Part shown: positions 33,364 through 44,660 of the stretch, in pieces
Numbering within the stretch: the first letter of the stretch is position 1
How the letters are laid out: the number at the start of each line of letters is the position of its first letter
Assembly (NCBI GenBank): GCA_964236495.1
Contig: CAXSBR010000002.1
Span: forward strand, 248,001-312,000
Length of the DNA stretch: 64,000 nt
Source of the DNA: CAXSBR01 sp964236495
GTDB taxonomy: Bacteria; Actinomycetota; Actinomycetes; Mycobacteriales; Jatrophihabitantaceae
Reading direction: 5' to 3'
The notes under the pieces: generated by a model
The model's database searches: none
What the model saw: only the letters and a program-made list of their open reading frames with translations
What the model was told of the DNA's origin: nothing
Position numbers and translations under genes: made by a program

Positions 33364-35241
33364 CTAGCTGAGAGTCGCCTTGTGCCGGTTGTTGCGGGCC
33401 CGTGCGCGGTCGGTCTGCAGCAGCGTCACCTTGCGGATCCGCACCGTCGCCGGCGTCACCTCGACGCACTCATCGCCGCGGCAGAACTCCAATGCCTGCT
33501 CCAGCGACAGTTCCCGGTGCGGGATAAGCGGCACCAGCAGGTCGCCAGAAGACTGGCGCATGTTGGTGAGCTTCTTCTCCTTCGTCGGGTTGACGTCCAT
33601 GTCGTCGGCGCGGGAGTTCTCGCCCACGATCATGCCCTCGTACACCTCGATGCCGGGCCCGACGAACATCACGCCGCGCTCCTGCAGGTTGGCGAGCGCG
33701 AAGCCGGTGGTCGGGCCGCGCCGGTCGGCGACCAGCGAACCCGACGGGCGCAACCGCATCTCCCCGGCCCACGGTGCATAGCCGTCGAAGATATGGTGCA
33801 GCAGGCCGGTGCCCCGGGTGTCGGTGAGGAACTCGGTCCGGAAGCCGATCAGCCCGCGGGCGGGTACGACGTACTCCATCCGGATCCAGCCGGTGCCGTG
33901 GTCCACCATCTGCTCCAGTCGGCCCTTGCGCACGGCAAGCATCTGGATGATCGCGCCCTGATACTCCGAAGGCGAGTCGATCGTCAGCCGCTCCATCGGT
34001 TCGTGCACCTTGCCCTCGACCAGCCGGGTGACCACCTGCGGCTTGCCCACGGTCAGCTCGAAGCCCTCGCGGCGCATGATCTCCACCAGGATCGCCAGCT
34101 GCAGCTCACCGCGGCCCTGCACCTCCCAGGTGTCGGGCCGTTCAGTGTTGACGACGCGGATGGACACGTTGCCGATCAGCTCGCGATCCAGGCGGTCCTT
34201 GACCTGGCGCGCGGTGAGCTTCTTGCCGCTCTCGCCGGCCAGCGGCGAGGTGTTGATGCCTACCGTCATCGAGATCGACGGCTCGTCGATGGTGATCACG
34301 GGCAGCGGGCGCGGATCGTCAGGATCGGCCAGAGTCTCGCCGATGGTGATGTCGGGGATGCCGGCGATGGCGATGATGTCGCCGGGCCCGGCCGACTCTG
34401 CCGGCTCGCGGGTGAGCGCCTTGGTCAGCAGCAGCTCAGTGATTCTGACCCGCTCGATGGTGCCGTCGGCGCGGCACCACGCCGCCTGCTGACCCTTGAT
34501 GATGGTGCCGTTGTGCACGCGGCACAGCGCCAGCCGACCCAGATAAGGCGAGCTGTCCAGGTTGGTGACGTGCGCCTGCAGCGGCGCGCCCTCGGTGTAG
34601 GACGGCGCCGGGATCGACTCCATGATGGTGTCGAACAGCGGCTCGAGGTTCTCCTCCTGCGGCATCGTGCCGTCCTCGGGACGCTTGAGCGACGCGCGGC
34701 CGGCTTTGCCCGAGGCGTAGACGATCGGGAACTCGATCTGGTGTTCGTCGGCGTCCAGGTCGAGGAACAGCTCGTAGGTCTCGTCGACGACCTCAGCTAT
34801 GCGGGCGTCGGGCCGGTCGACCTTGTTGATCACCAGGATGACCGGCAGCGACAGGGCCAGCGCCTTGCGCAGCACGAAACGCGTCTGCGGCAGCGGCCCT
34901 TCCGAGGCATCGACGAGCAACACGACACCGTCCACCATCGACAGCCCGCGCTCCACCTCGCCACCGAAGTCGGCGTGACCGGGCGTGTCGATGATGTTGA
35001 TGGTGATCATCTCGCCGGTGGGCCGCTTGTGCTGCACCGCGGTGTTCTTGGCCAGGATGGTGATGCCCTTTTCCCGTTCCAAGTCCATCGAGTCCATCAC
35101 CCGGTCGTCCACCTCGCCGGTGTCGGCCTGGTGCGAGGTGAACGCACCGGACTGCCACAGCATCGCGTCGACGAGGGTGGTCTTGCCGTGGTCCACGTGG
35201 GCCACGATGGCGACGTTGCGCAGGTCGTCTCTAGTAGGCAC
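33364..35241 (-). CDS. typA: Ribosome-associated GTPase TypA/BipA
   Basis: A translational GTPase of 625 residues, the family length, acting on ribosomes during assembly and stress. G1 is AHVDHGKTT at residues 14-22, G3 is DTPGHADFGGE, G4 is NKVD; domains II, III and V and the BipA-specific C-terminus (RPSGSLVADRRGPTTGFALA, then MFVGPGIEVYEGMIVGENSR) follow. GTG at 35241 with AAGGA 8 bases upstream. It follows the DEAD-box gene after 42 bases on the same strand, so the two may share a transcript. Confidence 0.97.
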   Translation of the reverse strand: MPTRDDLRNVAIVAHVDHGKTTLVDAMLWQSGAFTSHQADTGEVDDRVMDSMDLEREKGITILAKNTAVQHKRPTGEMITINIIDTPGHADFGGEVERGLSMVDGVVLLVDASEGPLPQTRFVLRKALALSLPVILVINKVDRPDARIAEVVDETYELFLDLDADEHQIEFPIVYASGKAGRASLKRPEDGTMPQEENLEPLFDTIMESIPAPSYTEGAPLQAHVTNLDSSPYLGRLALCRVHNGTIIKGQQAAWCRADGTIERVRITELLLTKALTREPAESAGPGDIIAIAGIPDITIGETLADPDDPRPLPVITIDEPSISMTVGINTSPLAGESGKKLTARQVKDRLDRELIGNVSIRVVNTERPDTWEVQGRGELQLAILVEIMRREGFELTVGKPQVVTRLVEGKVHEPMERLTIDSPSEYQGAIIQMLAVRKGRLEQMVDHGTGWIRMEYVVPARGLIGFRTEFLTDTRGTGLLHHIFDGYAPWAGEMRLRPSGSLVADRRGPTTGFALANLQERGVMFVGPGIEVYEGMIVGENSRADDMDVNPTKEKKLTNMRQSSGDLLVPLIPHRELSLEQALEFCRGDECVEVTPATVRIRKVTLLQTDRARARNNRHKATLS

Positions 35242-35283
35242 TTCTCAAGTCCTTCAATCAGCGGATCGGTACGAGGGGGGCGC

Positions 35284-36942
<1,659 letters not shown>

Positions 36943-37396
36943 TAGCTACCTTGATTCCTTCGAAGGCGGCGCGCCACCCGCAGCGCCTACCGGCATCCGC
37001 ACAACCCACACGTGGGCCGGGAGCCGGTGGTCACCGTTCGAGGAACGAGCCCGACGCAAGACGGCGTCGACGATGCAGGCGTTGGTGCCCGCCGATCGTG
37101 GTCCCCAATGCGGCATACCTTCGGCGAACGAACACCGTTCGCGCAGCTCTGAGGACGAGCGATGTGCCCAAGTCTATGTCATCGCGTCTTCGACGGCACT
37201 GTTCGACGGTGTGACGCGCGTCGGGCGGGCGACCGCGGGCGCGGGCGGTGCAAGCACCCGGAAGGTCAGGCCCGGCGGCGCAGGCGGGATGGCGCGGGCC
37301 AGCGCAGGCGGGATGGCGCGCTTCAACCGCCTGGGCGTCACGGCGGGATGGCGCGCTTCAACCGCCTGGGCGTCACGGCGCGCATGATCATGGCCT
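36943..37396. other. 454-base intergenic region with tandem repeats
   Basis: I see no convincing gene. It carries a GCGAACG/CGTTCGC inverted repeat at 37124-37142 and the 35-bp tandem repeat at 37307-37376. The helicase promoter (minus strand) and the promoter of the DUF1906 gene (plus strand) must both lie here or in the start of that gene. Confidence 0.6.
37283..37376. repeat. Perfect 35-bp tandem duplication plus a partial copy
   Basis: Two identical 35-base units occupy 37307-37341 and 37342-37376; each starts GGCGGGATGGCGCGCTTC. A partial copy of the first 14 bases is at 37283-37296. The units lie 20-114 bases upstream of the DUF1906 gene. Exact identity suggests recent duplication. Confidence 0.9.
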
Positions 37397-38572
37397 GTGC
37401 TCTCCGCCATGGAAGATCCGTCAGGACCGACAGCTTGGATGGTGCCCGTGCCTCCCTCTTTGCCGCTCGCCCCAAACCCCGGCCGCACGGCCGCAAACCC
37501 CGGCCGCACGGCCGCGAGCCGCTCCCGCACGGCCGCAAGGCGCTGGCGCTTTGCCGCTCGCCGCCGCTCTGCCGCCTGCCGCCGGGTCGCGGTGCTGTGC
37601 ATCGTCCTGGCCGTTGTCGCAACCACGGCGGCGTGTGGCCGGTCCGCCAAGCCGAACCAACCGCGCGACAGGTCGTCGACCGCGGCCACTGCTTCGGCCA
37701 CCACCGGTTCGTCGGCGCCTTCAGCCAACGCGACATCTGTCAAGCCGGGCTCGTCATCCACTGCGAGCGAGTCAGCTCCACCGGTCCATCAGCGCGGACC
37801 GACGAAGCCGGCAGTGACGACGCGCGAGGGCATGTGGTGGGGAGTCGACTCGTCAGGCCCGATCACCGCTGCGGCGCTGGACAATGTGCGCGACTGGTAC
37901 CGCGGCGCCCGCCCGCAGTTTTGGGGGCGCTACGTCAGCGGACACTATGCGATCAGCGCGCACGAGCTGGCCTATGCGCGCAGCAAGGGCATCTATGTCT
38001 ATCTGCTGGTCAACGACCACAACTGCTCGCAGTGCGACGGAGGCAGGGACGTCTGTGGGCACGACCGCACCGCCGCCCAAGCCCGCGCCGACGCACTGGC
38101 CGCGGTGGCGGCCGCCAAGGCGGTAGGTGTTCCGGCGCGCGCGGTGCTGTTCAAGGACATCGAGCAGATCAGCGGCTGCTCCGGCGAACCGACGGCCCGC
38201 TACCTCGACACCTGGTATCGCACACTGCGCGGCACGGATTTCCGCACCGGCTTCTACGGCAACGCGCATCGACAGAGCTTCGACTTTCCGCGGGCGTACT
38301 GCGCCGTCGTAGCGCGCGACAGCGCATTCCGAGACAACGTCGCCCTCGACATGAACGAGGACGAGCCACAGCTGGGCGCCCCGCGGGACACCGTCGGTCC
38401 TCGCAACGCACCGAAGTTCGCGCCACTACGACCAGATTGCGCCCCCGCCGACGCAGTACAGCTGTGGCAGTACGGCGAGTCGATCTCGCCCGACAACTAC
38501 ACCGACATCGACCAGGCTCGTCCGGGAATCGAGGGCCTGCTGGCGCCGCAGGGCGGCGTGACCGGCGGCTGA
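37397..38572 (+). CDS. DUF1906 glycoside-hydrolase-like lipoprotein
   Basis: A protein of up to 391 residues of the DUF1906 (Rv2525c-like) group, glycoside-hydrolase-25-like barrels acting on or near the cell wall. A basic Arg/Ala-rich N-terminus with a repeated NPGRTAA motif precedes a hydrophobic segment and lipobox-like VVATTAACG; a Ser/Thr/Pro linker then leads to the domain (GMWWGVDSSGPITAAALDNV, WGRYVSGHYAISAHELAYAR, AVLFKDIEQISGCSG). Mycobacterial Rv2525c is Tat-exported. The start is uncertain: ATG at 37409 or a start within the basic region could be used instead of GTG 37397. Confidence 0.75.
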   Translation: MLSAMEDPSGPTAWMVPVPPSLPLAPNPGRTAANPGRTAASRSRTAARRWRFAARRRSAACRRVAVLCIVLAVVATTAACGRSAKPNQPRDRSSTAATASATTGSSAPSANATSVKPGSSSTASESAPPVHQRGPTKPAVTTREGMWWGVDSSGPITAAALDNVRDWYRGARPQFWGRYVSGHYAISAHELAYARSKGIYVYLLVNDHNCSQCDGGRDVCGHDRTAAQARADALAAVAAAKAVGVPARAVLFKDIEQISGCSGEPTARYLDTWYRTLRGTDFRTGFYGNAHRQSFDFPRAYCAVVARDSAFRDNVALDMNEDEPQLGAPRDTVGPRNAPKFAPLRPDCAPADAVQLWQYGESISPDNYTDIDQARPGIEGLLAPQGGVTGG

Positions 38573-38731
38573 GTCGTTCCTGCCTGGTAGCGGTTGCGAC
38601 CGTCATGCGCCTTGCCTTGACCGCGTGCCTGGTATAGGCGGATTGACGCGCACGCTCAACTGGCACGTCAACGGCGGACGCGCTCAGTACGCTGGCGAGC
38701 GTGACGAATCAGGTGGAAGCGGCGCGTTCGC

Positions 38732-39754
38732 ATGGCAGGTAACGCGACGTACCGGCTGGACAACACCGCGGTGCTGTCCGTCAGCGCGGTGGAAGCACCT
38801 GAGGTGGTCACCTCAGCCTCGATCGATGAGGCGCTGGCTGCCACCCTCAAGCGGGTTCGGCTGCGCCCCGGACTGTTCGAACGGCTGGCCGGCATCCGCG
38901 AGCGCCGATGGTGGCCCGAGGACGTCAGCTTCGTCGACGCGGCAGTGCTGGCCGGGCAGAAGGCCATCGACGAGGCCGGTGTGCATCCCGCCGACATCGG
39001 CCTGCTCATCAACACGTCGGTGAGCAAGGCCGCGCTCGAGCCGTCCGCGGCCGTCGGGGTGCACCATGCGCTGGACCTGCCGACCTCGTGCCTCAACTTC
39101 GATTTGTCCAACGCCTGCCTGGGCTTCGTCAACGCGATGCAGCTGGCCGGCCTGATGATCGATGCCGGGCAGATCGACTACGCGCTGATCGTCGACGGCG
39201 AGGGCAGCCGCGTCACCCAGCAGCGCACGATCGCGCGCCTCAACGGTCCGACGACGACGTCGGCCGACGTCATCGCCGAGTTCGCGACGCTGACGCTGGG
39301 CTCGGGATCGGCCGGAATGGTGCTGGGCCGGCGTGATCGCCATCCGTCCGCGCATCGCCTCGTCGGTGGCGTCTCGCGGGCCGGCACCGAGCACCACAAG
39401 CTGTGCGTCGGCGATCTGGACATGATGCGCACCGACGTCAAGGGCCTTTTCGACGCCGGTCTTGCGCTCTCGGAGCAGACGTGGAAGGAAGCCGGCACCG
39501 AGTTCGACTGGGTGGATCTGGACATGTACGTCAGCCATCAGATCTCGCAGGTGCACACCGATGCCATCTGCGCCACGCTGGGCATCGACCCGGCCAAAGC
39601 GCCGCGGACGTTTCCGACCTACGGCAACATCGGACCGGCCTCGATCCCGTTCACGCTCGCGCTCCACGCCGACGAGCTGAAGCAGGGCAGCCGGGTGGTG
39701 TGCATGGGCATCGGCTCGGGCTTGAACACCTCCTGCGTCGAGCTGGAGTGGTGA
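38732..39754 (+). CDS. oleA: Olefin synthesis thiolase (OleA)
   Basis: Condenses two long-chain acyl-CoAs head-to-head to a beta-keto acid, the first step of long-chain olefin synthesis. A thiolase/KAS-III fold of 340 residues with Cys129 in SNACLGF, His269 in YVSHQIS, Asn299 in TYGNIGPAS and Glu103 in KAALEPS; this extra Glu is diagnostic of OleA against FabH. ATG at 38732 starts the fold; a weak AGGTGGA lies about 14 bases upstream. It overlaps the next gene by 4 bases (GTGA). The gene set with a fused oleBC and oleD is known from actinobacteria such as Micrococcus. Confidence 0.92.
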   Translation: MAGNATYRLDNTAVLSVSAVEAPEVVTSASIDEALAATLKRVRLRPGLFERLAGIRERRWWPEDVSFVDAAVLAGQKAIDEAGVHPADIGLLINTSVSKAALEPSAAVGVHHALDLPTSCLNFDLSNACLGFVNAMQLAGLMIDAGQIDYALIVDGEGSRVTQQRTIARLNGPTTTSADVIAEFATLTLGSGSAGMVLGRRDRHPSAHRLVGGVSRAGTEHHKLCVGDLDMMRTDVKGLFDAGLALSEQTWKEAGTEFDWVDLDMYVSHQISQVHTDAICATLGIDPAKAPRTFPTYGNIGPASIPFTLALHADELKQGSRVVCMGIGSGLNTSCVELEW

Positions 39755-42507
39755 CGGGCGAGGATCGCAGCGAAGCAGTTCGTAACAGCTTGGCGCGGCT
39801 GCCTCCGCGGCTGGACGGGCTGGATCCGCGCTGGTCGCGGCTGGTTCCGTTAGTTGACGCCGACGGCGTGCCGCGCACGTTCCACGTTCTGGACTCGGCG
39901 GGTGCGGCACCGTCGGACGCGCAGTGGCGCGGAACGCTGCTGTGCGTGCACGGCAATCCGACCTGGTCCTATCTGTGGCGCCGGCTCGTCGCCGCGCCGC
40001 CGCCGGGCTGGCGGGTGCTGGCCGTCGACCAGTTGGGCATGGGGTATTCCGCCCGACCGGCTGGGATGCGGCGGCTGGCTCAACGCATCGACGATCTGGG
40101 CCGGCTGACCGACGCGCTGAACATCAGCGGCTCGGTGATCACCGTCGCCCACGACTGGGGTGGAGTGATCTCACTGGGCTGGGCGGCCGCGCACCGCGAC
40201 CAGCTCGCCGGCATCGTGTTAACGAACACCGCGGTGCACCAGCCGGCTGGCTCCGAGGCGCCGACGCTCATCAAAGTCGCCCGCACAGCAGGGCTACGGC
40301 AGCTGATCTGCCAGTGGACACCCGGGTTCGTCGTCACCGCCGCCGGCCTGAGCCGGCCGGCGCTGCCGCGCGCCACCCGACGGGGCCTGGCCGCGCCGTA
40401 CCGGATGCCGCGACGCCGACGCGCGATCGCCGACTTCGTCGCCGACATTCCGCTGAACGCCGGCCATCCCAGCGCCGCCGCCCTGACCGACGTGGAGACG
40501 GCCCTGCCGGCGCTGGTCGATGTGCCGACCCTGCTGCTGTGGGGGCCGCGCGATCCCGTGTTTTCCCGCCGCTACCTCGACGACGTGCACGCCCGGCTGC
40601 CCGGTGCCGACGTGCACCTGTTCGCTGGCGCGTCGCATCTGGTGACCGAGGACCGGCCCGAATACGTGCAGGTCATCGCCGACTGGGTGCGCGTGCTGCC
40701 CGAGCACCGAAGGAACTCGACCGTGGCTTCCGCAAGCGCAGAGCCGCCGCGGGCGTTGGACGCCGCGTTGATGGCGCGGGCCACCGCCGACGGCGCCGGC
40801 GTGGCTGTCGTCGAGCCGGGCAAGCCAGCTGTCGACTTCGCCGAACTCGAGCAGCGGGTCGCCGCGCTGGCCGACGGGCTGCGGCGCATCGGCGTGCAGC
40901 GCGGGGACCGGATTGCGATGTTGGTGCCACCGGGCGTCGACTTGACCGTCGCGGTGTACGCGAGCTGGCGGATCGGCGCGGTAATCGTGGTCGCCGACGC
41001 CGGGCTAGGTCTGCGCCGGCTCGGCGCTGCGCTGCGCAGTGCCGGCGGGCATTACGTGATCGGCTCGGCTAAAGGTCTGGCCGCGGCCCGGGCGCTGCGG
41101 GTGCCCGGAATGCGCATTCTGGTCGGAGCGGCACCGACACCGTTGCAAGGACTGAGCGGGCTGGCGTCGCACACCGTCGCCGAACTGAGCAGTCCGGCGG
41201 TCGCTGGCAGCGCGCAGTCAGGGCCAGCGTTGTCATCGCCGTCCACGGCCCCCCGTCCGCCGTTGACGGCCGCGCCAACGCCGTCCACGGCCCCGCCACC
41301 GCCGTCCACAGCCTCGCCATCCCCGCCACCGCCGTTCGTTCCGCTCACCGCCGCACCGTCGGCCACCGACGAGTGCGCCGTGGTGTTCACCTCGGGTGCC
41401 ACCGGCCCACCTAAGGGCGTCGTCTATCGAGTCGGGCAGCTGAGGGCCCAGATCGATCTGATCGCCGCGACCTATCAGCTGACTTCGAACGACCGGCTGG
41501 TCGCGGCCTTCGCACCGTTCGCGCTCTACGGTCCGGCCTTCGGTATCGCCTCGGCGGTACCGGACATGGACGTCACCGCACCGGCCACCCTCACCGCCGC
41601 GGCCCTTGCCGACGCCATCGCGGCGGTGGATGCGACGGTCGTGTTTGCCTCCCCCGCAGCACTGCGCAACGTCGTGGCCACCGCCGGCGCCGTGCAGCCG
41701 GCGCAACACGAGACTCTGAGCCGTCCCCGACTGGTGATGTCCGCCGGCGCACCGCTGACGCTGCCGCTACTGCGCTCGGTCGCCGATCTGTTCTCCGGCG
41801 CGCAGATTCACACGCCCTACGGCATGACCGAGGCGCTGCCGGTCACCGACGTGAACCTCAACGAGCTGGAGGAAGCCGGCGACGGTGTCGGTGTGTGCGT
41901 GGGACGGCCGGTAGCCGGCGTCGACGTGGGCATCAGCGCGCTCGACGACACCGGCGCGGCTCCTTCCGCGCCGCAAACCCTGGTCGACGTGACGGGCGAG
42001 GTCTGCGTTCGCGCCGCACACGTCAAGGACCGCTACGACCGGCTGTGGTCCACCGAGGCAAAGTCGTCGCGCGATGTCGGTTGGCACCGCACCGGTGACG
42101 TCGGCCATCTCGACGCGCAGGGCCGGCTATGGATCGAGGGACGGCTCGTCGACGTCGTCACCACCGAGCAGGGTCCGATCACGCCGGTGCCGGTGGAGAA
42201 CCGCTTGCTGGGCGTCGAGGGCATCAGTGCCGCCGCTGTGATCGGCGTCGGACCTGCCGGTGCGCAACAGGCCGTCGCCGTCGTCGTATCCGTCGGAGCG
42301 CCGGCCTCCGCCGGGCGCCGACGGGGCCGTCTGCGGCTCGCACTGGCGAGAACCGAATTGGCCGCATCGATGCGAGCGGCGGCCGGCGTCGAGCTCGCCG
42401 CGGTGCTGACCATGACGGCACTGCCTGTCGACATCCGCCACAACTCCAAGATCGACCATCCGGCGTTGCGCCGAGCGGCTGACCGATTTCTGGCCGGCCG
42501 CCGATGA
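39751..42507 (+). CDS. oleBC: Fused OleB beta-lactone decarboxylase and OleC beta-lactone synthetase
   Basis: A 918-residue fusion that turns beta-hydroxy acids into cis-olefins. Residues 1-315 are an alpha/beta hydrolase of the haloalkane-dehalogenase type: CVHGNPTWSYLWRRLV, nucleophile Asp135 in VAHDWGG and His296 in GASHLVTEDRP, matching OleB. Residues from about 330 form an AMP-ligase fold: P-loop TSGATGPPKG (547-556), PYGMTEALPVTDV, WHRTGDVGHLDAQG, and a lysine at 900 in NSKIDHP, matching OleC. A Pro/Ser/Thr-rich insertion at residues 495-538 just before the P-loop is unusual. Start GTG at 39751, coupled to oleA. Confidence 0.92.
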   Translation: MTGEDRSEAVRNSLARLPPRLDGLDPRWSRLVPLVDADGVPRTFHVLDSAGAAPSDAQWRGTLLCVHGNPTWSYLWRRLVAAPPPGWRVLAVDQLGMGYSARPAGMRRLAQRIDDLGRLTDALNISGSVITVAHDWGGVISLGWAAAHRDQLAGIVLTNTAVHQPAGSEAPTLIKVARTAGLRQLICQWTPGFVVTAAGLSRPALPRATRRGLAAPYRMPRRRRAIADFVADIPLNAGHPSAAALTDVETALPALVDVPTLLLWGPRDPVFSRRYLDDVHARLPGADVHLFAGASHLVTEDRPEYVQVIADWVRVLPEHRRNSTVASASAEPPRALDAALMARATADGAGVAVVEPGKPAVDFAELEQRVAALADGLRRIGVQRGDRIAMLVPPGVDLTVAVYASWRIGAVIVVADAGLGLRRLGAALRSAGGHYVIGSAKGLAAARALRVPGMRILVGAAPTPLQGLSGLASHTVAELSSPAVAGSAQSGPALSSPSTAPRPPLTAAPTPSTAPPPPSTASPSPPPPFVPLTAAPSATDECAVVFTSGATGPPKGVVYRVGQLRAQIDLIAATYQLTSNDRLVAAFAPFALYGPAFGIASAVPDMDVTAPATLTAAALADAIAAVDATVVFASPAALRNVVATAGAVQPAQHETLSRPRLVMSAGAPLTLPLLRSVADLFSGAQIHTPYGMTEALPVTDVNLNELEEAGDGVGVCVGRPVAGVDVGISALDDTGAAPSAPQTLVDVTGEVCVRAAHVKDRYDRLWSTEAKSSRDVGWHRTGDVGHLDAQGRLWIEGRLVDVVTTEQGPITPVPVENRLLGVEGISAAAVIGVGPAGAQQAVAVVVSVGAPASAGRRRGRLRLALARTELAASMRAAAGVELAAVLTMTALPVDIRHNSKIDHPALRRAADRFLAGRR

Positions 42508-43484
42508 CGTCGGTACTGGTCACCGGCGCCAGCGGCATGCTCGGGCGCGCGGTCGCCATGGCGCTGATCGAGCGCGGCGACGAGGTCACCGTGATGCAGC
42601 GCGGGCCCAGCACGCTGCCCTGCCGCGAGGTGCGCGGGGACATCGCCGACCGAGCGTCCGTTGCAAACGCGGTGCAAGGCCAGGACGCGATCGTGCACCT
42701 CGCCGCGAAGGTCGACGTCACCGGCCGCTGGGCGGACTACCGGCGGATCAACATCGACGGCACGCAGAATCTGCTGGACGCAGCGCGCGATTCCGGCGTG
42801 GGTCGCTTCGTCCACATCTCCTCGCCCTCGGTGGCACATGCCGGCCAGCCGCTGATCGCCGCGCCCGCGCAGCCCGCCGATCCGCACCGGGCGCGCGGGC
42901 ACTATGCACGCAGCAAGGCCGTCGCCGAAGGGGCCGCGCTGCGCGCCGACGGCCCCGACCTGGCCGTAGTTGCGCTGCGACCGCACCTGGTCTGGGGTCC
43001 CGGGGACACCCAGCTGATCGGCCGCGTCGTCAACCGGGCCCGAGCGGGCAGGCTGGCGCTGGTCGGCTCGGGCGCCGCGCTGATCGACACCACGCACGTC
43101 AACAACGCCGCCGACGCAGTGCTCGCCGGGTTGGACCGGTGTGTGCGCGCCGCTGGTCAGGCGCTGGTAGTCAGCAACGGCGAGCCACGGCCTCTCGCCG
43201 AGATCGTGGCCCGGGTATGCGCCGCGGCAGGGATCGATCGGCGGCTCCCCCGAGTGCCGTATGCGCTGGCCTGGACCGGCGGCGCTGCGGTGGACGCGCT
43301 CTGGGCGGTGCGAACACGCACCGGCGCGCCGGGCGAGCCGCCGCTGACCCGCTTTCTGGTGAACCAATTGGGCACCGCGCACTGGTTCGCCCAGAAACAC
43401 ACCCGCACCGTGCTGCAGTGGCAGCCCCGCACAAGCCTGGAGCAGGGGTTCACCGACCTCGCCCGCTACTACTCCACCAATTGA
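42504..43484 (+). CDS. oleD: NAD(P)-dependent beta-keto-acid reductase (OleD)
   Basis: Reduces the OleA product to a beta-hydroxy acid. An extended short-chain dehydrogenase of 326 residues: nucleotide motif TGASGMLG at 7-14, catalytic Tyr134 and Lys138 in YARSK, then VVALRPHLVWGPGDTQLIGR. ATG at 42504 overlaps the oleBC stop (ATGA), so the three genes are coupled and should give one complex; in other bacteria OleB, OleC and OleD assemble together. Confidence 0.92.
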   Translation: MTSVLVTGASGMLGRAVAMALIERGDEVTVMQRGPSTLPCREVRGDIADRASVANAVQGQDAIVHLAAKVDVTGRWADYRRINIDGTQNLLDAARDSGVGRFVHISSPSVAHAGQPLIAAPAQPADPHRARGHYARSKAVAEGAALRADGPDLAVVALRPHLVWGPGDTQLIGRVVNRARAGRLALVGSGAALIDTTHVNNAADAVLAGLDRCVRAAGQALVVSNGEPRPLAEIVARVCAAAGIDRRLPRVPYALAWTGGAAVDALWAVRTRTGAPGEPPLTRFLVNQLGTAHWFAQKHTRTVLQWQPRTSLEQGFTDLARYYSTN

Positions 43485-43551
43485 CTGGCCGACTACACGC
43501 TCCATCGTGAGTCGGGAGGCTGAGCGAGTTGACGGCGGGCTCGAGCGATGA

Positions 43552-44358
43552 TCAGGACGCCGTCGCGACGGGCCTCTCTACGGCGAGGCTCCGCTGACCG
43601 GTCGACTGCCATGCCCGTCGCGCTCCCGCCACAAGCCAGGCACAGCCCACGAGAATCAGCACAGCCACGATTCCGTCGAGCCAGAAATGGTTTCCCGTAA
43701 CGACGACGATGATCGTCATCAGCGCGGTGTGCACGGGCGCAATGTAGCGCCAGCGGCTCGGACTGGTACGCCAGGTGTAGTAACCGATGAGTACCGCCCA
43801 CGCCACATGCACCGAGGGCATCGTCGACAGCTGGTCTATTGCGAGGCCGTTGCTGTACACCGACTGGTGATATTGCAGCCCGGTGTCGACGATGCCGGGC
43901 AGCATCCGCGGCGGCGCCACCGGAACGAGTTGCACAATGAGGCAGCCCAGCGTCGTCCAGGCCATCACCTGCCGCACTGGCCGATACGCAGTGCGGTGTC
44001 GAGCGAACAGCCAGATCAGGAACAGCAGCATGGTCGTGAAATGCATGGCGGCGTAGTAATAATTTGCGCCCTGCACGACCAGCCGGTGGCCCAGGACGAG
44101 GTGTTGCGTCGTTGCCTCCGAGGGCAGCGGCAGGTGTCGTTCGAACCGCTCGATCCACCGCGCCCGCGCAAGAGCTCCGGTACGGCTCACTCCTGAGACG
44201 GCACCGGCCACCTGCCACAGTCCGTACAGGAACCCGATGACCGCAACCTCGCGGGCGAAGGCGGCAGTCGCGCGTATCGATTTCGACGAAGATGCTGACC
44301 CCAGCCCGCCAGCTGCGGCCACAACGGCGGCAGCTTCCCAGGAGTGCTGCCAGTTCAT
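43552..44358 (-). CDS. PAP2-superfamily membrane phosphatase/transferase (AUR1-like)
   Basis: A 268-residue membrane protein with about six helices. The PAP2_3 active site is seen as the pair MPSVHVAWAVLIGYY and TGNHFWLDGIVA, both with the catalytic His; APPRMLPG precedes. This group includes inositol-phosphorylceramide synthases and phosphatidylinositol-phosphate-type lipid phosphatases; the substrate here is unknown. ATG at 44358 (MNWQHSWEA) gives a sensible N-terminus. The frame stays open to 45363, but that part lies on top of the CPBP gene. Confidence 0.85.
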   Translation of the reverse strand: MNWQHSWEAAAVVAAAGGLGSASSSKSIRATAAFAREVAVIGFLYGLWQVAGAVSGVSRTGALARARWIERFERHLPLPSEATTQHLVLGHRLVVQGANYYYAAMHFTTMLLFLIWLFARHRTAYRPVRQVMAWTTLGCLIVQLVPVAPPRMLPGIVDTGLQYHQSVYSNGLAIDQLSTMPSVHVAWAVLIGYYTWRTSPSRWRYIAPVHTALMTIIVVVTGNHFWLDGIVAVLILVGCAWLVAGARRAWQSTGQRSLAVERPVATAS

Positions 44359-44660
44359 ACCCACCGTCTGCACGGCGACAACTATGCCGGGCTCATCAAC
44401 AGACCTGCCGACGGCGACCTTGCAACGGCGAACAGGCCCTGAAGCGGGGGTGGCGGCGCCTGGCTGATGCCGGGGCGCCGCTAAGTCGCGGTCGCTGCGG
44501 AAAGCCGATGTGGTCTGACAGGGCCTTCCACGCGCGATCGAAGAGCCGGCCAGCCGTCGGACGATGCACTGGCCGGCGCGCTCGCCGGCGCCGACCGACC
44601 GCTGCCGCTGAGCTGCTTCGGCGCCGCCTGGTGCCGCTAGGACCGATCGCACGATCCGGT
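44359..44660. other. 302-base gap between the PAP2 and CPBP genes
   Basis: No gene, repeat or clear hairpin is visible apart from short GC-rich palindromes. The PAP2 promoter should lie here. Confidence 0.5.

Noticed and set aside
37162..38637. A 491-codon plus-strand frame overlapping the DUF1906 gene
   Set aside because: Arg/Pro/His-rich with no domain, whereas the frame starting at 37397 has lipobox and DUF1906 motifs.
38573..38731. A possible extra small gene before oleA
   Set aside because: Short frames here lack ribosome sites and recognisable composition; the gap is more likely the oleA promoter.
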